This document shows positions 26,031-33,805 of a stretch of DNA of 64,000 bases, piece after piece. The position numbers and the translations under genes were made by a program. The stretch is taken from positions 1,240,001 through 1,304,000 of the forward strand of contig NZ_CP034142.1 of the NCBI RefSeq assembly GCF_003994855.1. Direction: 5' to 3'. The notes under the pieces are model-generated. The model searched no databases and was not told where the DNA came from. It saw only the letters and a program-made list of their open reading frames with translations. The stretch is from Marinobacter sp. NP-4(2019) (lineage in GTDB: Bacteria; Pseudomonadota; Gammaproteobacteria; Pseudomonadales; Oleiphilaceae). The stretch's first letter is position 1; the number at the start of each line of letters is the position of its first letter.

Positions 26031-28676
26031 GTGACCGAGTTACATCCCGACCTTCGAGAAAACGTTCGCATGCTGGGTGAATTGCTGGGCCAGAGCATCC
26101 GGCGCTACCCGGGGCAGGACTGTTATGACCTGATTGAGGAAATCCGTGCTGCAGCCAAAGCCGACCGTCGCCAGGAGAGTGGCTCGGGGCAGCGCCTGGT
26201 CAACCTGTTGGGAAAGCTGGGGGATGAGGAGTTGCTTCCCGTTACCCGCGCCTTCAACCAGTTTCTGAATCTGGCCAACCTGGCGGAACAGTATCACGGC
26301 ATTCGCCGCAAGCGTGATCACCAGTCGGACCTGATGGTGGAATCCCTGGAACAGGTGTTCGAACGTCTCACGTCCTCCGGCATCAGTACCGATGAGTTGC
26401 ACCGGCGGGTCGCGGGGCTGAGTATTGAGTTCGTGATGACGGCACACCCTACCGAGGTGGCCCGCCGCACCCTGATCATGAAATACGATGAGATGTCCGA
26501 CTGTCTGGCCCGGCTGGACCATGATGACCTGTTACCGGCCGAACGGGACGAGATCGTCAACCGACTGGCGCAGTTGATTGCAGAAGCCTGGCACACCGAT
26601 GAAATCCGGCATGAGCGACCGACAGCGGTGGACGAAGCCAAGTGGGGGTTCGCGGTCATTGAGAACAGCCTGTGGGAGGCATTGCCGAGGTTCCTCAGAA
26701 GCCTTGATCGGTCGCTGTCGGAAGTAACCGGACAGGGATTGCCCCTGGAGGCGGCCCCCATTCGTATTGCCTCCTGGATGGGTGGGGACCGGGACGGCAA
26801 TCCCAACGTCACCCATCAGGTAACCCGCCAGGTGTTTCTGTTGGGACGCTGGATGGCGGCCGATCTCTACCTGCGCGATATCCAGGCGCTGCGTGCCGAG
26901 TTGTCGATGTGGCAGGCCAGCGATGAGCTGAGGGCACTGGCCGGCGACAGCCGCGAGCCCTATCGTCATGTGTTGGCGGAGTTGCGGGACCGGCTGATCA
27001 AGACCCGTGACTGGGCAGAAGCCAACGTCAATGGGGAAGTGGGGGACGCCACGGATATTCTGTTCGAGAACCGGGACTTCATCGAACCGCTGGAGACGTG
27101 TTACCGCTCGCTGGTGGACTGTGGTCTCGACAGTATTGCCAATGGCCCGCTGCTGGAAACCATCCGGCGTGCCCACACGTTTGGCCTGACACTTATTCGC
27201 CTGGATATTCGTCAGGAAGCCTCCCGGCATGCCCAGGCTGTGGCCGAAATGGTGGACTATCTCGAGCTTGGCGATTACCTGTCGTGGAACGAAGAGCAGC
27301 GTCAGCAGTTCCTGTTAAAAGAACTGAAGGGGCGTCGTCCCCTGGTGCCAAGGCACTGGGAGCCCTCGGAGGAGGTGCGGGAAGTCCTTGCTACCTGTGA
27401 AGTGATTGCGCAGCAGACACCCGAGGCCCTGGGGTCCTATGTCATTTCCATGGCCAGTAAGCCCTCCGACGTTCTCAGCGTGATCCTGCTGCTGCGTGAA
27501 TCCGGCATGACCTTCCCAATGCGGGTGGTCCCGCTGTTCGAGACACTGGATGATTTGACGGGTGCACCGGGGAGCATGGCGGCCCTCTACGAAGTGGACT
27601 GGTATCGGGACTATTGTGGCGGACGCCAGGAAGTGATGATCGGATATTCCGATTCGTCCAAGGACGCCGGTCAGTTGATGGCTGCCTGGGCGCAATATCA
27701 GGCTCAGGAGAAGCTTACGGCGGTTGCTGCCGTCCACGGGGTTCATCTGACATTGTTCCATGGTCGTGGTGGCACTGTCGGTCGCGGTGGTGGTCCGGCC
27801 AACCGGGCCATCCTGTCACAGCCTCCTGGATCGGTGAATGGTAGCTTCCGTATCACCGAACAGGGTGAGATGATCCGCTTCAAATTCGGGTTGCCAAGGC
27901 TCGCGGAGCAGAGCCTGACGTTGTACACCACGGCTGTCATCGAGGCGACGCTGACACCTCCGCCCGAACCGGAGCCGCAATGGCGGGAAACCATGGACTG
28001 GTTGACTGAGCGCTCTCTCAAGGCCTATCGGGAGGTGGTGCGGGAAGACCCGGATTTTGTTCCCTACTTTCGCCAGGTCACTCCCGAGCAGGCGCTGGGC
28101 AAGCTGGCCCTGGGTAGCCGCCCGGCTCGTCGGAAGCCGACGGGAGGCGTGGAAAGCTTGCGGGCCATTCCGTGGATCTTCGCCTGGACCCAGATGCGAC
28201 TGATGCTGCCGAGCTGGCTCGGCAGCGATGTTGCACTCGAAGAAGCGGCCCGTAGCGACCGGCTGCCAGTACTGCGGGAAATGATGAAAGGGTGGCCGTT
28301 CTTCCGTACCTATATAGACATGCTGGAAATGGTGTTGGCCAAATCCGATTTGCGAATTGCCAGTTACTATGAGCAAACCCTGGTCGAGGATGACAACCTG
28401 AAGAGATTGGGGGAAAGTCTGCGTGACCGGCTGAAAGGCTGTATTGAGCGGCTGCTGGAATTGAAGGGGCAGGAGACCCTACTGGAGGGCGAGCCGGTGT
28501 TTGCCCATTCCATGCGGGTGCGGAACCCGTATACTGATCCCCTGCATTACCTGCAGGCGGAACTGCTGAAGCGGGACCGTGAGAATGAGGGCAGGGACGA
28601 CGTTCCGGAAATGGTCGGCAGGGCCCTGAAGGTAACCATGGCGGGTATTGCCGCCGGTATGCGCAATACCGGATGA
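26031..28676 (+). CDS. ppc: Phosphoenolpyruvate carboxylase
   Basis: Carboxylates PEP to oxaloacetate to refill the TCA cycle. 881 residues with both signatures: VMTAHPTEVARRTL with the catalytic histidine near residue 137, and FHGRGGTVGRGGGP near residue 582. The C-terminus ends MRNTG, matching the family's conserved ending (R/MRNTG). GTG 26031 has AAAGGACC 6-13 bp upstream. It starts divergently from the small regulator gene. Confidence 0.97.
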   Translation: MTELHPDLRENVRMLGELLGQSIRRYPGQDCYDLIEEIRAAAKADRRQESGSGQRLVNLLGKLGDEELLPVTRAFNQFLNLANLAEQYHGIRRKRDHQSDLMVESLEQVFERLTSSGISTDELHRRVAGLSIEFVMTAHPTEVARRTLIMKYDEMSDCLARLDHDDLLPAERDEIVNRLAQLIAEAWHTDEIRHERPTAVDEAKWGFAVIENSLWEALPRFLRSLDRSLSEVTGQGLPLEAAPIRIASWMGGDRDGNPNVTHQVTRQVFLLGRWMAADLYLRDIQALRAELSMWQASDELRALAGDSREPYRHVLAELRDRLIKTRDWAEANVNGEVGDATDILFENRDFIEPLETCYRSLVDCGLDSIANGPLLETIRRAHTFGLTLIRLDIRQEASRHAQAVAEMVDYLELGDYLSWNEEQRQQFLLKELKGRRPLVPRHWEPSEEVREVLATCEVIAQQTPEALGSYVISMASKPSDVLSVILLLRESGMTFPMRVVPLFETLDDLTGAPGSMAALYEVDWYRDYCGGRQEVMIGYSDSSKDAGQLMAAWAQYQAQEKLTAVAAVHGVHLTLFHGRGGTVGRGGGPANRAILSQPPGSVNGSFRITEQGEMIRFKFGLPRLAEQSLTLYTTAVIEATLTPPPEPEPQWRETMDWLTERSLKAYREVVREDPDFVPYFRQVTPEQALGKLALGSRPARRKPTGGVESLRAIPWIFAWTQMRLMLPSWLGSDVALEEAARSDRLPVLREMMKGWPFFRTYIDMLEMVLAKSDLRIASYYEQTLVEDDNLKRLGESLRDRLKGCIERLLELKGQETLLEGEPVFAHSMRVRNPYTDPLHYLQAELLKRDRENEGRDDVPEMVGRALKVTMAGIAAGMRNTG

Positions 28677-28737
28677 CCACCCCCGATGATGTATGGCCCG
28701 CTGAGTGGCGGCCAGTGCGGATAACAGGAGTAGCGCC

Positions 28738-30108
28738 GTGGCTGTAGCTGCGCGACTGGAACACTTTCTTGCCCGTAAGGGGATACCTTATACGGAGCAA
28801 CCCATTGACCAGGTGGTGAATCTGGATGCGGCGGTGATTGCCTCGGGGCAGCCACAGGATCATTTCATCCGTGCCACCCTGCTGATTGACATCAACGGTG
28901 TGGTCATGGCGGTTCACGGTTTTAACAGTGCCCTCGATATGGATGCGGTACAGCAGTTGACGGGGCGTCGTCTGCAGCCGTTGACCGCTCGCCAAAGCAA
29001 TCGCCTGTTTGCGGACTGTGATCCCGGTTTCCAGCCTCCGATTGGCGGAGCCTACGATATTCCGGTGCTGGTCGATGAGGATGTACTGACGTATTCCCGT
29101 GCCCTGATGAGCAGTGGCAACGATCATACCCTGATTGAACTGGACGGGCGTGCGTTGCGCCTGGCGCTGGCGGGGTCCCGTGGTGGGCACCTGGTGATCC
29201 GGGGGCGGGCTACCGCTGAGCGGGACGCCCTTACTCTGGAGGAAGTCGCGGACAAGTTGCAAAAGCTCTATCGACTTCCTCCGATGCCCGCCCTGGCCCT
29301 GAAAATACTGAAGTTGACCGCCAATACCGAAGCCACGGCCAGGGAGCTGGCGGAGCTGATTGAGTTTGACCCCAGCCTGACGGCTCAGATCATGCGCTAT
29401 GCGCGATCAGCCCTGTTCAACTATCCGGGGCAGATAAACTCGGTTCAGGAGGCGGTGACCCGGGTCCTGGGATTCGACAGGGTGGCCCACATCGCCCTGG
29501 GTATTGCATCGGTCCGGGCCTTTGACGTGCCCCGCCAGGGAATGCTGGGAATGGATAGTTTCTGGCGCCATTCCCTCTATTGTGCTTTCCTGTGCCAGCG
29601 CATTGCTTCCCACTGCAACGAAGACAGGAGCCTGGCCTATCTGTGTGGCCTTCTGCACAACTTTGGACTGCTGCTGGTGGGGCACCTTTTCCCCAGTGAA
29701 TTTGAAGAACTGAATACACTGCGGGAGGCGAACCCCGATGTCAGTATGCATTCCCTCGAACAACAGGTGTTTGGAGCGGGGAGTGGCCAGGACGTTCTGG
29801 CGGTCGGCCACGGGGCCATCGGTGGTATCCTGCACCGACTGTGGCAACTGCCGGATCCGGTCATCAAGGCTGCCGGCATGCACCAGCATGCCGGATACCA
29901 CGGTGAGCATGAGAACTATGTGCTCATGGTGCAACTGGCCAATGGGCTGCTGAAAGAGCGTGGTATCGGCGACGAGTTTAACCCGGATGACATCCCGGCA
30001 CTGGCCAGTGCCCTTGGATTAGGGGAAGATGCTGTCGTAGCCATCGGTGCCAACATTGACGAAGTAGCCGGTGAGCTGGACGCCCTGGCGGTGTCCCTGT
30101 CAACCTGA
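28738..30108 (+). CDS. YbaK-like deacylase domain fused to HDOD domain
   Basis: A 456-residue protein. GTG 28738 is chosen because AGGAG lies about 8 bp upstream. Residues 1-155 resemble the YbaK/ProX fold that edits misacylated tRNA (LEHFLARKGIPYTEQPID at the start, ATLLIDINGVVMAVHG in the middle). Residues from about 176 form an HDOD domain (LYRLPPMPALALKILKLT ... ELAELIEFDPSLTAQIMRYARS ... LCGLLHNFGLLLVGHLFP). HDOD domains resemble HD hydrolases without activity and sit in signalling proteins. The fusion occurs in other gammaproteobacteria, but its role is not established. It may have come into use as a ligand-sensing unit rather than a true tRNA editor. It follows ppc by 61 bp. Confidence 0.85.
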   Translation: MAVAARLEHFLARKGIPYTEQPIDQVVNLDAAVIASGQPQDHFIRATLLIDINGVVMAVHGFNSALDMDAVQQLTGRRLQPLTARQSNRLFADCDPGFQPPIGGAYDIPVLVDEDVLTYSRALMSSGNDHTLIELDGRALRLALAGSRGGHLVIRGRATAERDALTLEEVADKLQKLYRLPPMPALALKILKLTANTEATARELAELIEFDPSLTAQIMRYARSALFNYPGQINSVQEAVTRVLGFDRVAHIALGIASVRAFDVPRQGMLGMDSFWRHSLYCAFLCQRIASHCNEDRSLAYLCGLLHNFGLLLVGHLFPSEFEELNTLREANPDVSMHSLEQQVFGAGSGQDVLAVGHGAIGGILHRLWQLPDPVIKAAGMHQHAGYHGEHENYVLMVQLANGLLKERGIGDEFNPDDIPALASALGLGEDAVVAIGANIDEVAGELDALAVSLST

Positions 30109-30191
30109 TCCTTTCTGGTGTTTCCGGGTACCCTGTGTCCCCTAATGGTGCATGATACGGAGGTCGACTTTCTCTGAAGCGGCTGACTTCG

Positions 30192-30197
30192 TATAAT
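30192..30197 (+). promoter_or_regulatory. Candidate -10 box upstream of adk
   Basis: A perfect TATAAT at 30192-30197, 118 bp before the adk ATG, in the 206 bp gap after the HDOD gene. The -35 side is poor (TTTCTC 17 bp upstream). The rest of the gap is AT-rich near the start codon and shows no gene. Confidence 0.4.
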
Positions 30198-30314
30198 GCG
30201 CCTTCGCCGGTTCCGGCTCGCACCTGTTCCTGGCCGAGAGGTTTTCGCAAAAGCAAAGGTTTTTGCAATAGCTTTTCAAACGATAATGACTAAATATTAT
30301 GGGAGCACAACGCT

Positions 30315-30968
30315 ATGCGAATCATTATGTTAGGCGCGCCGGGCGCGGGTAAGGGGACACAGGCCCAGTTTATTACCGAGCGTTTCGACATCCCCCAGAT
30401 CTCTACTGGCGATATGCTGCGGGCAGCAGTTAAGGCCGAGTCCGAGCTGGGCAAGCAGGTCAAGGAAGTAATGGCGACCGGTGGTCTGGTGTCTGACGAT
30501 ATTATCATTGCACTGATCGAGGAGCGTATCCAGCAGCCGGACTGCAAGAATGGCTTCCTGCTGGATGGTTTCCCTCGCACCATTCCTCAGGCCGAGGCAC
30601 TGAAAGATCAGGGCATCGATATTGATTACGTGGTTGAAATTGCGGTGGATGATGAGGAAATCGTCAGCCGTTTGTCCGGTCGTCGCGTCCATGAGGGCAG
30701 CGGTCGCATTTACCACGTCAAATACGATCCGCCCAAGCAGGAGGGCAAGGACGACGAAACCGGTGAGCCTCTGGTTCAGCGCGAGGACGACAAGGAAGAA
30801 ACCGTGCGCAAGCGCCTCTCCATTTACCATGAGCAGACAGCACCGCTGATTGGCTACTATCAGGATTGGGCCGAAAAGGACGCCAGTGCTGCACCGCAAT
30901 ACGTGCGCGTGGAAGGTGTTGGTAGCCTGGACGCGATTCGTGACCAGATTCTTCAGAAACTGAAGTAA
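30315..30968 (+). CDS. adk: Adenylate kinase
   Basis: Interconverts ATP + AMP and 2 ADP. P-loop GAPGAGKGTQAQ at residues 7-18, the AMP-site segment TGDMLRAAV, DGFPRTIPQAEAL, and a long LID domain (GRRVHEGSGRIYHVKYDPP) without zinc cysteines, as in E. coli. 217 residues. GGGAGC lies upstream of the ATG. It is followed 31 bp later by tsaB. Confidence 0.98.
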   Translation: MRIIMLGAPGAGKGTQAQFITERFDIPQISTGDMLRAAVKAESELGKQVKEVMATGGLVSDDIIIALIEERIQQPDCKNGFLLDGFPRTIPQAEALKDQGIDIDYVVEIAVDDEEIVSRLSGRRVHEGSGRIYHVKYDPPKQEGKDDETGEPLVQREDDKEETVRKRLSIYHEQTAPLIGYYQDWAEKDASAAPQYVRVEGVGSLDAIRDQILQKLK

Positions 30969-30999
30969 TCCGCACAACCCTGAGGCAACCGCAGCATCT

Positions 31000-31695
31000 G
31001 TGAAGTTACTGGCACTGGATACCTCATCGGAAGGCTGCTCGGCCGCGTTGCTGGTTAACGGCAACGTCACTGAGCGCTTTGATCTGGCTCCCCGTGGTCA
31101 TACCCGCTTGCTGATGCCGATGATCCGCGAGCTGCTGGCCGAGCAGAAACTGGCGCCAGCGGACCTGGATGCCCTTGCGTTTGCCCGTGGCCCGGGATCT
31201 TTCACCGGGCTCCGTATCGCCACTGGCGTAATTCAGGGCCTGGCGTGGGGGCTGGAGATACCGGTTATTCCTGTTTCCTCTCTGGCCACGGTCGCTCTGG
31301 ATGCGATTGAACACTTCGGCGTTGCCGAGGGAGATGGTCTTGCTGTCGCCTTCGATGCGCGTATGGGGGAGGTCTACTGGGGCTGTTTCCAGTCCCGCGG
31401 GGGCTTGCCTGTGCCGGTGGCATCGGAGCGCGTCTGTCCTCCGGAGTCTGTCAGCCTGCCAGCTTTGGGTGGCTGCTGGTATGGTGCCGGGCAGGGCTGG
31501 CACTTACGGGAACAGATGCCGCAACCCCTGGTGTCTGCCGTCTCGCAAATCGATGACACTCTGGTGCCGCGGGCCAGCTGTGTGGCACGCCTTGCCAGCC
31601 ATGAACTGGCTGCCGGTGGCGGTGTGTCCGCTGCCGAAGCGCAGCCGGTGTATGTTCGTGACGAAGTGACCTGGAAGAAGTTGCCAGGTCGCTGA
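31000..31695 (+). CDS. tsaB: tRNA threonylcarbamoyladenosine protein TsaB
   Basis: Partner of TsaD in making t6A37 on tRNAs reading ANN codons. 231 residues beginning LLALDTSSEGCSAALL, with the conserved RGHTRLLMPMI and FARGPGSFTGLRIATGVIQGLA segments of the ASKHA fold. GTG 31000 is the start that matches homologues. The gene order adk-tsaB is common in this group. Confidence 0.95.
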   Translation: MKLLALDTSSEGCSAALLVNGNVTERFDLAPRGHTRLLMPMIRELLAEQKLAPADLDALAFARGPGSFTGLRIATGVIQGLAWGLEIPVIPVSSLATVALDAIEHFGVAEGDGLAVAFDARMGEVYWGCFQSRGGLPVPVASERVCPPESVSLPALGGCWYGAGQGWHLREQMPQPLVSAVSQIDDTLVPRASCVARLASHELAAGGGVSAAEAQPVYVRDEVTWKKLPGR

Positions 31696-31727
31696 TCAAC
31701 CCTTACCTGTTCCCGGAACCTTTGCCG

Positions 31728-32525
31728 ATGGAATTGTGGCATATCATTGCCCTGGCTGTTATTCAGGGGCTGACGGAATTTCTCCCGATCAGCAGTTCTG
31801 CCCACCTGATCCTGCCTTCGCAGGTGCTTGGTTGGCCTGATCAGGGCCTGGCCTTTGATGTTGCCGTGCATGTCGGCACGCTGGCGGCCGTGATGTGGTA
31901 TTTCCGCCGTGAGGTGTATCGGCTCACTGTGGCCTGGGTGGGGGATACCGCTCGTGGGCGCCTGAGTGAAGACAGCGGTCTGGCCTGGGCGGTGATCGTG
32001 GGCACCGTGCCTGCAGGCCTGGCTGGTCTGTTACTGAATGACTTTATCGAGACGGAACTGAGATCCGGTCTGGTGATTGCGACCTCCACCGTCGGCTTCG
32101 GGTTGGTGTTGTGGTGGTCCGATGTCGTCGGTCGTCGGGTGAGGGATTTGCCGGCGCTGACCATCAAGGACGCCATAATTGTCGGGCTGGCACAGGCCCT
32201 GGCACTGATTCCCGGAACCTCCCGTTCGGGTATTACCATCACCGCCGCGTTGTTCCTGGGATTAAAAAGGGAAGCGGCCGCCAGGTTTTCCTTCTTGCTT
32301 TCCATTCCCCTGATCCTGGCAGCGGGGTTACTGAAGACCCTGGAGCTGGTGGAGCAGGGCGGTGCGACTGACTGGGCCGCTATTTTGCTGGGCACACTGT
32401 TGTCCTTTGTCAGTGCGGTTGTCTGTATCCACCTGTTTCTGAAGTTTCTCGAGCGTCTGGGCATGATGCCGTTCGTGATCTACCGCTTGCTGCTGGGGCT
32501 GCTGCTTGTAGTTATGCTGTGGTAG
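31728..32525 (+). CDS. uppP: Undecaprenyl-diphosphate phosphatase
   Basis: Polytopic inner-membrane enzyme that recycles the lipid carrier for peptidoglycan synthesis and gives bacitracin tolerance. Both family motifs are present: GLTEFLPISSSAHLILP near the start and IPGTSRSGITITAALFLGL near residue 175. About eight hydrophobic helices. ATG 31728 is preferred to TTG 31722; 265 residues, normal. Confidence 0.97.
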   Translation: MELWHIIALAVIQGLTEFLPISSSAHLILPSQVLGWPDQGLAFDVAVHVGTLAAVMWYFRREVYRLTVAWVGDTARGRLSEDSGLAWAVIVGTVPAGLAGLLLNDFIETELRSGLVIATSTVGFGLVLWWSDVVGRRVRDLPALTIKDAIIVGLAQALALIPGTSRSGITITAALFLGLKREAAARFSFLLSIPLILAAGLLKTLELVEQGGATDWAAILLGTLLSFVSAVVCIHLFLKFLERLGMMPFVIYRLLLGLLLVVMLW

Positions 32526-32610
32526 GTTGGTTAAGAACTGTTCATCAGGCTTTTAAATTGCGTGACGATATCTCATACTCGAATTCCACCCATTGTTCCG
32601 GTTTTCATTC

Positions 32611-32967
32611 ATGATCGGCGGCGTTAACCCCAACAGCAATTACCCGTTCCAGTCTGGCAACAGCAATCCAGTCAGAGAACGTAGTGATGTGGCGCGGACG
32701 CCTGCATCCTCGCCTGACAGGAGTGCCGAGGGTGTACGCCGTGATCTGGCTGAGGGTCGCCCCGAGACCGCTCCACGCCAGGTCAGTACCGAGTCCCTGG
32801 AGCGTCGTGTGGAGGCGCGTCGGGCGGCGGAAGATGCCCGCCTGGAACGCTTTCGCGCCGATGAATTGCCGTTGTCCACTTCCCGTGCCCTGGCCACGTT
32901 TACCGATATCGCCGCTCGCGGCGATATCGGCGAGAATGGTCTGGCCGGTATTGATATCCTGGTTTGA
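32611..32967 (+). CDS. Small disordered protein of unknown function
   Basis: 118 residues if ATG 32611 is used (TTG 32593 is an alternative). I do not recognise a family. The first 80 residues are rich in R, S, P and E with no hydrophobic core (SNPVRERSDVARTPASSPDR, then RRVEARRAAEDARLERFRAD) and are probably unstructured or helical. The last 30 (LPLSTSRALATFTDIAARGD ... GLAGIDILV) look more ordered. The segment coding for TDIAARGDIGE is a near-perfect DNA palindrome (32903-32930). Its stop overlaps the rsmJ start (TGATG), so it is likely translated with that gene. Confidence 0.6.
   Translation: MIGGVNPNSNYPFQSGNSNPVRERSDVARTPASSPDRSAEGVRRDLAEGRPETAPRQVSTESLERRVEARRAAEDARLERFRADELPLSTSRALATFTDIAARGDIGENGLAGIDILV
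32903..32930. repeat. Perfect 13-bp inverted repeat inside the small unknown gene
   Basis: CCGATATCGCCGC (32903-32915) and GCGGCGATATCGG (32918-32930) are perfect reverse complements with TC between. It lies in coding sequence near the gene's 3' end, 37 bp before the rsmJ ATG. It could form an mRNA hairpin or serve as a protein-binding palindrome. Confidence 0.75.
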
Positions 32968-33794
32968 TGTCTCCGGAATTTCCCGTTTCTGAACTTGCCG
33001 TTGCCTGCAGCCCGTTGGGTGATGCGTCGCAGGCTCGTGAACTGGCGACGCAGTTGGCCATCCCTTTTCTGGGAGCCGTCAAACCCAAACGGGTGACCGA
33101 CTTCTCCGTGCTGCTGCTATTTGATGAGCAAGGGCTGTGTCTGCAAGTGACCGGTAAAGGCGCGCCCGGACCGGTGCGAGCGGAATTCGTGTCTGGTAAG
33201 GCCGGTTATCGTCGTGAACATGGTGGTGGTACCGGACAGCTGGTTGCCAAGGCCATTGGCCTGCAAAAGACCCGGGCGTCACTGCATGTGGTGGATGCCA
33301 CGGCTGGCCTGGGGCAGGATGCGTTTGTGCTGGCCGGGTTGGGGTGTCGGGTCACGCTTTTTGAGCGCAACCCGGTCATTCACGCGCTGCTGGCAGACGG
33401 GCTGGCCAGAGCGGCCCTGAATGCCGATTGTGCCCCCATTATTGCCAGAATGACACTGCGGGCCGGCAGCAGCACGGCGTGGCTGGAGAGTCTGGGCGAA
33501 AGTGGTGGGGAAGACGCAGCGGACATTGTGTACCTGGATCCGATGTTCCCCCATCGGGACAAGTCTGCACTGGTAAAAAAGGAAATGCAGGTGTTTCGCA
33601 CCGTGGTGGGGGACGACGACGATGCATCGGAGCTATTGGCCGCAGGACTGAAAGCGGCCACCTACCGGGTGGTGGTCAAGCGTCCCCGCAAGGCGCCATC
33701 CATTGAAGGGCCGGAACCGGCCACCCGCATTGAGGGCAAGAGCAGCCGCTATGACATCTACCCGCTCAAGGCGTTACCTGGTAGTCACCCCTGA
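32967..33794 (+). CDS. rsmJ: 16S rRNA (guanine-1516-N2)-methyltransferase RsmJ
   Basis: SAM-dependent enzyme modifying G1516 of 16S rRNA. 275 residues with the SAM-binding VVDATAGLGQDAFVLAGLG, FERNPVIHALLADGLARA, and the catalytic-region VYLDPMFPHRDKSALVKKEMQVFR typical of this family (YhiQ). The ATG shares its A with the preceding stop codon (TGATG). Convergent with plsB, 11 bp apart. Confidence 0.95.
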   Translation: MSPEFPVSELAVACSPLGDASQARELATQLAIPFLGAVKPKRVTDFSVLLLFDEQGLCLQVTGKGAPGPVRAEFVSGKAGYRREHGGGTGQLVAKAIGLQKTRASLHVVDATAGLGQDAFVLAGLGCRVTLFERNPVIHALLADGLARAALNADCAPIIARMTLRAGSSTAWLESLGESGGEDAADIVYLDPMFPHRDKSALVKKEMQVFRTVVGDDDDASELLAAGLKAATYRVVVKRPRKAPSIEGPEPATRIEGKSSRYDIYPLKALPGSHP

Positions 33795-33805
33795 TATCGC
33801 CCCGA

